Origin: Deltaproteobacteria bacterium
Lineage (GTDB): Bacteria; Desulfobacterota; Desulfobacteria; Desulfobacterales; Desulfosalsimonadaceae
Assembly: GCA_013151835.1 (NCBI GenBank)
Contig: JAADHK010000140.1
Span: 1 to 38,946, forward strand
Reading direction: 5' to 3'
Length of the DNA stretch: 38,946 bases
Under the pieces are notes generated by a model. The model saw only the letters and a program-made list of their open reading frames with translations. It was not told the origin of the DNA and did not search any database. Below, piece by piece: positions 25,511 to 32,005 of the stretch. How positions within the stretch are numbered: the first letter of the stretch is position 1; each line of letters starts with the position of its first letter. The position numbers were made by a program, and so were the translations under genes.

Positions 25511-26379
25511 GCACGCGGAGTCCGGGAGGGTGGTGCGGCTTGAGTCAAAAAAATATCCATGCTGACATCCACAAAGGTGGCGCCGTGAGTGAGTGCGCCG
25601 ACCGAAATAATATCGACTCCTGTGGCTGCGATACGATCGAGGTCACCTGCGGAAACACCGCCGGACACCTCGACAACCGCCCGGCCGTTTATCAGGAAAA
25701 TCGCCTCTTTTATCTCATCGATACTCATGTTGTCCAGCATGATCACGTCAGCCCCGGCCGCGAGAGCCTCTTTTACCTGTGAAAGACTCTCGGTCTCCAC
25801 CTCGATTCGGACAAGGTGATGAACATGCGCACGGATCGAACGGACGGCGCTATCTATCCCTTTGGCAGCGGCTATATGATTATCTTTTATCAGAACACCA
25901 TCATACAGCCCCATCCGGTGGTTGTGGGCGCCTCCGACACGCACGGCATATTTTTCAAGCACACGCCAGCCGGGAGTGGTTTTCCGGGTATCCACAAGGC
26001 GGGCCTTACTCTCCGTCAGGGTTTTGGTAAAATGCCTGACATGGGTTGCGACCCCTGAAAGGCGCTGAAGAAAATTAAGCGCCGTCCGTTCCGCAGTTAA
26101 AAGAGCCGCCATGTCACCGGAAAGCTTTGCTACAACCGTATCCTTTAAGACTGTATCCCCGTCCCTGCAGGCGGACTCAAAGCTTACATCATGATCCAGG
26201 CGGCAAAAGACACGGCGGGCAATATCCAGCCCCGCAAGAACGAGCTTCTGTCGAGCCCTGATAATCCCCTGCCCGGTGTGGCCGGAAATATCAAGAAATT
26301 CGGTGGTAATATCTCCATGGCCGATATCTTCTTCCAGGGCGAGATCGATCAAGGCGTCTATTGAGGATGAATTCAGCAT
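25507..26379 (-). CDS. nadC: nicotinate-nucleotide pyrophosphorylase (quinolinate phosphoribosyltransferase)
   Basis: About 290 aa, making nicotinate mononucleotide from quinolinate and PRPP in NAD synthesis. Family blocks are LEEDIGHGDITTEF near the N-terminus, NFLQRLSGVATHV, DTRKTTPGWRVLEKYAVRVGG and HNHRMGLYDGVLIKDNHI (given separately), then VETESLSQVKEAL, MLDNMS and VEVSGGVSAGDL. The start is uncertain: ATG at 26379 gives a normal length, while ATGs at 26409 and 26445 would run into the end of valS. It is 37 bp after valS and overlaps the rhomboid gene. nadA and nadB are not in the window. Confidence 0.95.
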   Translation of the reverse strand: MLNSSSIDALIDLALEEDIGHGDITTEFLDISGHTGQGIIRARQKLVLAGLDIARRVFCRLDHDVSFESACRDGDTVLKDTVVAKLSGDMAALLTAERTALNFLQRLSGVATHVRHFTKTLTESKARLVDTRKTTPGWRVLEKYAVRVGGAHNHRMGLYDGVLIKDNHIAAAKGIDSAVRSIRAHVHHLVRIEVETESLSQVKEALAAGADVIMLDNMSIDEIKEAIFLINGRAVVEVSGGVSAGDLDRIAATGVDIISVGALTHGATFVDVSMDIFLTQAAPPSRTPRA

Positions 26380-26416
26380 GGGAAAACCGGATTGAGAGTT
26401 TCGGCACATATACTTA

Positions 26417-29086
26417 TCAAGTCTCCATCGATCGGATCTTTTCAAGATTTAAAGAAAGCCTTTCCAGTTCACCGGCAAGTTCTTCATGATTTGCACGGGT
26501 CTTTTCGACCACCTGCGCCGGCGCCTTTTTCAGGTAGTCCATGTTTGAAAGCTTTTTGGACAGCCCGTGCATCTGATTTCCAATCTTCGCCATCTTTTTT
26601 TCAAGACGATTGATTTCAAGCTCAAAATCTATAACCCCCTTGAGAAGAACCGAGACAACGGCATCGCCCACAACAGAGGTTGCCGTACCCCCGGGTTTTT
26701 CTCCGGCAATAGAAACGGTCAGATTTTCGAGCCGGGCAAGATTTACAATGATATCCCGGTGCCGGCTGATCTTATTTATAGTCTCATCATTATCAGACTG
26801 AACGATTACCGATAGCGCAAGGGATGGCGGCACATTCATTTCACCGCGAATATTTCTTACAACCGTGATTACTCCGATAACAATATCCATGTCCCTTTCC
26901 GCATCCGGATCTCGGGGCGGCAAGGCTGCGTTACGCCCGGTTCCGGGAAAAGCCGCTGCCATGACCGAGCCTTTTGTGCCGGGAAGGCTGTGCCATATCT
27001 CTTCCGTGACAAATGGAATAAAGGGATGGAGCAATATAATCGTATCGCGGAGGACCCTCCATAATACCGACAAGGCTGAATCGCGGTCTTTTTCAGAAAG
27101 TTTTCCATAAAGGGCGGGCTTTACGGCTTCAAGATACCAGTCGCAGAATTCATGCCATACAAACCCGTACAGAGCCGCCGCAGCCTCATTAAATCGATAC
27201 CCGTCAAGCGCTTCCTTTACTTCATCGATAGTTTTTTTCAAGCGCGAGAGTATCCATTTGTCAGGCAGACAAAGTGATTTTTTATCAAGATCAAAGGTCT
27301 CATGAGCCTCTTTTAAGTGCATAAATGAAAAACGCGCCGCGTTCCAGAGCTTGTTAATAAAATTACGATACCCCTCTATCCGCTTTTCCGACAACTTAAT
27401 GTCGCGGCCCTGGGCCGCAAACGCCGTAAGCGTGAACCTAAGGGCATCTGTTCCATACTTTTCAATAATGCTTAAGGGATCAATGACATTGCCTGTTGAC
27501 TTGCTCATCTTCTTACCGTCTTCATCCCTGACAAGGGCGTGAACATACACGTCATGGAAGGGAACATCCCCTTTGAAATGAAGCCCCATCATCATCATCC
27601 GGGCCACCCAGAAAAAGAGGATGTCAAACCCGGTAACAAGAACGGAAGTCGGATAAAATTGTTCCAAAAGCCGGGTATTATCGGGCCAGCCCATTGTGGA
27701 AAAAGGCCACAGGGCGGAACTGAACCATGTGTCCAGAACATCGGAGTCCTGGACTATGCTTTCACTGCCGCAGTCGGGACACAGGTCGGGATCATCCACG
27801 GCCACAATGACCCTGCCGCATGATTCGCAGGTCCAGGCCGGAATACGGTGCCCCCACCATATCTGACGAGAAATGCACCAGTCACGGATATTTTCCATCC
27901 AGATATAATAATCTTTGGACCATTTCTCAGGTATTATCCGGATATTGCCGGTTTTCACGGCCGAAACGGCATCTTTTGCAAGGGATTCGGTTTTAACAAA
28001 CCACTGGAGAGAAAGGTTCGGCTCAACAATCGTATGGCAGCGATAACAATGTCCCACAGCATGCTTATGGTCCTCGACCTTTACGAGCAATCCCAGGGCA
28101 CTGAGTGCTTCCACAACCGCGCTGCGGCATTTAAACCTGTCCATACCGGCATACTCACCGGCATCTGCGGTCATCTTTCCGTCATCGTCTATAACCTTGA
28201 GTTCCTGCAGGCCATGGCGCCTCCCTATTTCAAAGTCGTTCGGATCGTGAGCAGGCGTTATCTTCAAGGCGCCGGTGCCGAAGCTCATGTCCACGTACTT
28301 ATCCCTGATAATTGGAATTTCCCGCCCTGTCAGGGGCAGGACAACATGGTCGGAAGGCAGGTTGGCATACCTTTGGTCACCCGGGTTAACGGCAACGGCC
28401 GTGTCGCCCAGCATGGTTTCCGGCCGTGTCGTGGCAACAACAGGGCCGGTTTTCCCACCGGGATACGGGTACACGATGTGGTAAAGGTGACCGTCAAGCT
28501 CCTCGTGCTCGACTTCGATTTCAGCAAGGGCGGTCCGGCACCTGGGGCACCAGTTTATTATGTAATTTCCCCTGTAAATAAGCCCTTCATCATAGAGTTG
28601 AACAAAAACCTTGCGCACCGCCCGGGACAGTCCCTCATCCATGGTAAAGCGTTCCCGTTCCCAGTCACAGCTTGCACCAAGAGACTTGAGCTGATGTATA
28701 ATGGCGCTGCCGTACTGGGAGCGCCACTTCCAGACCTCAGCGATAAAGCGTTCGCGCCCGATCTGGTGGCGGTCCGTATTTTTTTCGGCAAGGCTGCGCT
28801 CAACAACATTCTGGGTCGCTATTCCGGCGTGGTCTGTTCCGGGTATCCAGAGGACATCTTCTCCAAGCAGTCTGTGGTACCGGCACAAGATGTCCTGGAG
28901 AGTTATATTTAGTGAATGGCCCATGTGAAGCACACCGGTTACATTGGGTGGAGGAATTACGATTGAAAATTTTTTGCCGCTTCCGTTATCATCGGCGCAA
29001 AACAGCCCCTCCTTTTCCCAAAAGGCATACCATTTTTTTTCAACTTCCCGGGGCGAATACTCCTTATTCCGCAGATTATCGGTCAT
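26417..29086 (-). CDS. valS: valyl-tRNA synthetase
   Basis: An 889-aa class I synthetase. The HIGH motif is HMGHS (54-58) in VIPPPNVTGVLHMGHS; the KMSKS motif is in DEDGKKMSKSTGNV. The CP1 editing domain between them has VVATTRPETMLGDTAVAVNP and GTGALKITPAHDPNDFEIG. The anticodon-binding domain (about 620-770) and the C-terminal coiled coil (about 820-889, FELEINRLEKKMAKIGNQM) that grips tRNA are complete. ATAGGAAAAGTA precedes the ATG. Probable operon with nadC and the rhomboid gene downstream. Confidence 0.98.
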   Translation of the reverse strand: MTDNLRNKEYSPREVEKKWYAFWEKEGLFCADDNGSGKKFSIVIPPPNVTGVLHMGHSLNITLQDILCRYHRLLGEDVLWIPGTDHAGIATQNVVERSLAEKNTDRHQIGRERFIAEVWKWRSQYGSAIIHQLKSLGASCDWERERFTMDEGLSRAVRKVFVQLYDEGLIYRGNYIINWCPRCRTALAEIEVEHEELDGHLYHIVYPYPGGKTGPVVATTRPETMLGDTAVAVNPGDQRYANLPSDHVVLPLTGREIPIIRDKYVDMSFGTGALKITPAHDPNDFEIGRRHGLQELKVIDDDGKMTADAGEYAGMDRFKCRSAVVEALSALGLLVKVEDHKHAVGHCYRCHTIVEPNLSLQWFVKTESLAKDAVSAVKTGNIRIIPEKWSKDYYIWMENIRDWCISRQIWWGHRIPAWTCESCGRVIVAVDDPDLCPDCGSESIVQDSDVLDTWFSSALWPFSTMGWPDNTRLLEQFYPTSVLVTGFDILFFWVARMMMMGLHFKGDVPFHDVYVHALVRDEDGKKMSKSTGNVIDPLSIIEKYGTDALRFTLTAFAAQGRDIKLSEKRIEGYRNFINKLWNAARFSFMHLKEAHETFDLDKKSLCLPDKWILSRLKKTIDEVKEALDGYRFNEAAAALYGFVWHEFCDWYLEAVKPALYGKLSEKDRDSALSVLWRVLRDTIILLHPFIPFVTEEIWHSLPGTKGSVMAAAFPGTGRNAALPPRDPDAERDMDIVIGVITVVRNIRGEMNVPPSLALSVIVQSDNDETINKISRHRDIIVNLARLENLTVSIAGEKPGGTATSVVGDAVVSVLLKGVIDFELEINRLEKKMAKIGNQMHGLSKKLSNMDYLKKAPAQVVEKTRANHEELAGELERLSLNLEKIRSMET

Positions 29087-29118
29087 TACTTTTCCTATGC
29101 GTTTAATTTAAGCTACCC

Positions 29119-29189
29119 GTTCACGGTAATCAGTTCACAATTGACTATTAATGAACAACGCCGTTAACCGTGAGCCATCAACCGTGAAC
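29119..29189. repeat. inverted repeat upstream of valS
   Basis: GTTCACGGT (29119-29127) and ACCGTGAAC (29181-29189) are perfect inverted copies with 53 bp between them, and AACCGTGAGCC is a further partial copy at about 29165-29175. It fills most of the 129-bp gap between the hypothetical gene and valS. It could be a small dispersed repeat or a leader hairpin; it is not a T-box that I can recognise. Confidence 0.4.
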
Positions 29190-29215
29190 AGGTACAATTT
29201 AAGTTCTATTTCGAT

Positions 29216-29887
29216 TCAAGACTGCTTGAGAATATATTCCTTTAATCTTTCAATATCTTCAGTAACAACCCTTTCAATCACCTCGGTTAAAATCCGGTCT
29301 ATTTTTTCCGCATACAATTTTTCGATAACGCTCTCAAGAGCGGATTCAAATTGCTCACGTGCCACGGAAACAGGCTCATCTTCAAAAACATTCACGGGTT
29401 CTGATACGGGCTGTCCGTGTAATTCCATTTTATCTACCGTATCATCAAGCAAATCAATAGCCTGCTCCTCGAGCTGAAAATAATTATCGAGCTCCTTTGT
29501 TATATCCTCTTCAATTGCGTCTATCTTGTCACCAGGCGCCATACCCGCACCGCCCATGGGCGGCATAGGATGACCGCTGGTTGCCGCGACCTTATCACTT
29601 TCTATTTTATCATGCTCCAGTGCATCGGGCGTTGAAATATCCAGCCGGTTTTCATCATAGTCACTGCTCCCGGCGGCATTCAAGACGCCTTCAAAGGCGG
29701 AATCAACAACATCTTCTGTCAATTCAATGACGGACTCGTCCCCAGATGACCTGCCCAAAGCAATCTCGGAAAGTTCTATGACATCTTCCACACTACCGTC
29801 TTCGTCATAGGGACGGGGTTTTACAGTTTTTGTGGCCACGTTTTCGGCATCGCCCAAAACCCCTGACTTTTTTTCGTTCTTTCCCAT
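29216..29887 (-). CDS. acidic hypothetical protein
   Basis: A 223-aa protein that I cannot assign to a family. It is strongly acidic and low in complexity through residues 20-150, with repeated short motifs (EDVIELSEIAL, ESVIELTEDVV). A Pro/Gly/Met patch (GHPMPPMGGAGMAPG) lies near the middle. The C-terminal 50 residues form amphipathic helices: FESALESVIEKLYAEKIDRI, then VIERVVTEDIERLKEYIL. Similar helical ends occur in some deltaproteobacterial regulatory proteins, which suggests a docking helix, but that is weak. There is no signal peptide or membrane segment. The ATG at 29887 has GGGAGG six to seven bases upstream; the frame continues 102 codons further but would collide with rsmE's start region. 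Confidence 0.75.
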   Translation of the reverse strand: MGKNEKKSGVLGDAENVATKTVKPRPYDEDGSVEDVIELSEIALGRSSGDESVIELTEDVVDSAFEGVLNAAGSSDYDENRLDISTPDALEHDKIESDKVAATSGHPMPPMGGAGMAPGDKIDAIEEDITKELDNYFQLEEQAIDLLDDTVDKMELHGQPVSEPVNVFEDEPVSVAREQFESALESVIEKLYAEKIDRILTEVIERVVTEDIERLKEYILKQS

Positions 29888-30093
29888 TAAATCCTCCCCC
29901 TGCCAATCACAAAACATATTTAAATTATTGGATAATACGTAAATATGGCCAATTTCAGCATCAAGAAGTTTGACACATTGAACCTCTTTATGCAAGCATT
30001 TGCGACCAGATACCACGGCAAACTGCATGATCCTGGCCGGGAGAAATGGAATGTATCCTGAAAAAATGGTACGAAATTGAATGGAGACAGACA

Positions 30094-30840
30094 ATGAGAC
30101 GTTTTTACATACCCCAGAATGAATTGCAAAAACAAAAGGCTGCCATAATCGGCCCCGACGTCCGCCACATCCAAAGAGTATTAAGGCTCTCACCCGGTGA
30201 CACGGTTTTAGTGTTTGACGGCTGCGGCAAAGAATTTACCGCAAAAATCGAAACGTTTTCATCAGATACGGTTTATATCTCCTTATTGGAAAAACAGGAT
30301 ATTCTACGTGAACCGCCCATATCTCTTCATGTGTGCATGGGATTTTTAAAAGACAAAAAAATGGATGACCTGATCCGTCACATGACGGAAATCGGCCTTT
30401 CTTCATGGACGCCCATGTTATCCGAACGCAGTGTGGCCCGACCGTCTGATGTGCGTGTTGAAAACCGGCTCAAACGGTGGCGATTGATCGCAATAGAAGC
30501 GCTCAAACAATGTGGCGGGGCGATTCTGCCGGAGATACGAAATCCAAAATCATTTGACCGGATCATAGGGGAAAACAAAGAGTATGACCTGGGCATTATT
30601 TTCTGGGAAAAGGCTGAGGCGCTGCTCGGAGAAGATGATATCGCAGCCTTCCCGCCAGGATGCAGGGTCTTGATACTGCTGGGACCGGAGGGTGGATTCT
30701 CGGACGAAGAGGCCGATGCCGCGCTTGGCGCGGGTTTTATTCCCGCATCTCTCGGCCCCCGGATTCTACGCGCTGAAACCGCTTCAATCAGCGCGGCTAC
30801 GCTTATCCAATATCTTTTTTACCGTCAAAAAACTTCTTGA
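30094..30840 (+). CDS. rsmE: 16S rRNA m3U1498 methyltransferase
   Basis: A 248-aa SPOUT-class methyltransferase that methylates U1498 of 16S rRNA. An N-terminal PUA-like domain (MRRFYIP, DVRHIQRVLRLSPGDTV) precedes the knotted SAM-binding domain with LLGPEGGFSDEEAD and LGPRILRAETASISAATL. GGAG lies seven bases before the ATG at 30094; the frame is open 16 codons upstream without a better site. Its stop overlaps the tRNA-Phe promoter. Divergent from the acidic hypothetical gene across about 200 bp in which I see no convincing promoter. Confidence 0.96.
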   Translation: MRRFYIPQNELQKQKAAIIGPDVRHIQRVLRLSPGDTVLVFDGCGKEFTAKIETFSSDTVYISLLEKQDILREPPISLHVCMGFLKDKKMDDLIRHMTEIGLSSWTPMLSERSVARPSDVRVENRLKRWRLIAIEALKQCGGAILPEIRNPKSFDRIIGENKEYDLGIIFWEKAEALLGEDDIAAFPPGCRVLILLGPEGGFSDEEADAALGAGFIPASLGPRILRAETASISAATLIQYLFYRQKTS

Positions 30841-30866
30841 CAGCCAGACTCTGTTTTCTCTATAGG
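30837..30866 (+). promoter_or_regulatory. promoter of tRNA-Phe
   Basis: TTGACA (30837-30842), 18 bp, TATAGG (30861-30866). The -35 includes the rsmE stop codon. The start near 30873 is about ten bases before the mature tRNA. Confidence 0.6.
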
Positions 30867-30882
30867 ATACACACATTTTTTG

Positions 30883-30955
30883 GCCGGGGTAGCTCAGTCG
30901 GTAGAGCAGGTGACTGAAAATCACCGTGTCGGCAGTTCGATTCTGTCCCCCGGCA
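30883..30955 (+). tRNA. tRNA-Phe (anticodon GAA)
   Basis: A 73-nt cloverleaf. Acceptor GCCGGGG/CCCCGGC, D-arm GCTC/GAGC, anticodon stem GGTGA/TCACC around the loop CTGAAAA (anticodon GAA), T-arm GGCAG-TTCGATT-CTGTC with one G-T pair, discriminator A. The terminal CCA is not encoded (CC followed by T), so it is added by nucleotidyltransferase. Confidence 0.96.
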
Positions 30956-30963
30956 CCTGAACT

Positions 30964-31054
30964 TTCAAATAATTTATCCGGACTGCGTTATCGGTCGGAG
31001 ATATACAAATAGTATTATCTCCTCCCTCTGGCCTTGCCGGATTAATTATTTGAA
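30964..31054. repeat. 91-bp nested inverted repeat after tRNA-Phe
   Basis: TTCAAATAATTTATCCGG (30964-30981) matches the reverse complement of 31037-31054 at 17 of 18 positions. Inside, GGAGATA (30997-31003) and TATCTCC (31016-31022) form a second stem. The remaining inner sequence pairs only partly. No T-run follows, so it is not a simple terminator. It begins nine bases past the tRNA. It could be a MITE-like or REP-like unit; no other copy is in the window. The sequence 31055-31193 after it is A/T- and pyrimidine-rich and I see no gene in it. Confidence 0.7.
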
Positions 31055-31193
31055 TGTCCAGCTTATTTTCTTTGCACCACATTTTTCTCCCCTCTCCTTG
31101 CCGCTAAACCGTTTTTATTCTTGGCTTCCCTCAAACAATAATCGCTCCTTCCCCATTTCCCATTATGGAATATCCGGATATCCTAATTAAAGT

Positions 31194-31222
31194 TTGACAT
31201 TTACCGTCTAATTAGATATTAA
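31194..31222 (+). promoter_or_regulatory. promoter of the yfiR-kinase-HD-GYP-receptor operon
   Basis: TTGACA (31194-31199), 17 bp, TATTAA (31217-31222). The start near 31229 implies a leader of about 175 nt before the ATG at 31406. Confidence 0.6.
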
Positions 31223-31405
31223 AAAAAGGTTTCCATGCAGTTACGGGGCAGTTACGGGGGAGTTGCCGGCACCGCACGGGGAAAAGCGCCATATCCCTTC
31301 CACGTCGACCATCCATTGTCCATACAGAGTCGGCCATCCGGTTTCCTCCGGCCAGACACATACAGGCCCGCCCGCTTCGAAGATCAACGTACAAAGGAGT
31401 TAGCA
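31223..31405 (+). other. long 5' leader of the yfiR-like operon
   Basis: About 175 nt between the predicted start and the yfiR-like ATG, much longer than other leaders here. It opens with a duplicated CAGTTACGGGG (31238-31258 region). The frame of the downstream gene is open through it from an ATG at 31235, but that would add an arginine/proline-rich stretch before the signal peptide, so I treat it as untranslated. It does not match the GEMM c-di-GMP riboswitch as I know it. Confidence 0.4.
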
Positions 31406-31999
31406 ATGGCATGCGCCACCACCAGGCAAAGGCAGACTGCGGCACTCTTTTCTTTTCTTGCATTATTTTTCTGCCTTCTTTTCCCCCTTGCCGCTCCTGG
31501 CAACAATGTCTCTGAATATGAGATCAAAGGCGCCATGATCGTAAACTTCATCCGGTTCGCAACCTGGCCTGATTTGGGGCCTGATTTGGGGCCTGATTTA
31601 GGGCCTGATTCGGACATTCAAACTCGTAAAGCAAACATCGTCGTCGGCATAATGGGCAATGCCGCTCCCTTTGACGCATTTGCCCCGATGCAGGACCGCA
31701 GCATCGACGGCAGGAAACTTTCCGTTCGGCACATCGACGCTGTTTACGAAATTTCTCAATGCCAGGTTTTATTTATCGACAAATCCCAGAGTTCCCGGCT
31801 CACCGAGATCATGAAGGCCGTTGACGGCCTTCCTATCCTGACCATCGGGGAATCCGGGGATTTTATTAAAACGGGGGGATTGATCAGTTTTTATTTCCAG
31901 AACGATCATATCAGATTTGCAATAAATGGAAAAACGGCAGCTAAATCACCGGTTAAAATCGGCTCCAAACTCATGGAAATCGGAAAAATAGTATATTAG
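31406..31999 (+). CDS. YfiR-family (DUF4154) periplasmic protein
   Basis: A 197-aa protein. The signal peptide (about 1-31, FSFLALFFCLLFPLAAPG) is followed by the YfiR/DUF4154 domain: SEYEIKGAMIVNFIRFATWPD, IVVGIMGNAAPFDAF, GRKLSVRHI, CQVLFIDKSQ, LPILTIGESGDFIKTGGLISFYFQNDHIRFAIN (read as separate blocks). In Pseudomonas, YfiR holds the membrane cyclase YfiN inactive from the periplasm. Here the next gene is a kinase with a similar periplasmic sensor. The mature protein has a single cysteine, so the disulfides reported for Pseudomonas YfiR cannot form. A 12-bp tandem repeat inserts PDLG units after the conserved FATWPD. AGGAG is seven bases before the ATG. Confidence 0.88.
   Translation: MACATTRQRQTAALFSFLALFFCLLFPLAAPGNNVSEYEIKGAMIVNFIRFATWPDLGPDLGPDLGPDSDIQTRKANIVVGIMGNAAPFDAFAPMQDRSIDGRKLSVRHIDAVYEISQCQVLFIDKSQSSRLTEIMKAVDGLPILTIGESGDFIKTGGLISFYFQNDHIRFAINGKTAAKSPVKIGSKLMEIGKIVY
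31568..31612 (+). repeat. in-frame 12-bp tandem repeat within the yfiR-like gene
   Basis: CCTGATTTGGGG occurs at 31568-31579 and 31580-31591, then as CCTGATTTAGGG at 31592-31603 and a truncated CCTGATTCG. It encodes PDLG three times and then PDS. Because the unit is 12 bp, copy-number change keeps the frame and would lengthen or shorten a surface loop of the protein. Confidence 0.85.
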
Positions 32000-32005
32000 G
32001 CGCCC

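Noticed and set aside
27848-28912. 354-codon plus-strand ORF antisense to valS.
   Set aside because: Shadow of valS, with no recognisable domain and no promoter.
31235-31405. N-terminal extension of the YfiR-like protein from an upstream ATG.
   Set aside because: It would place 57 mostly Arg/Pro/Gly residues before the signal peptide, and the ATG at 31406 has a good AGGAG site.
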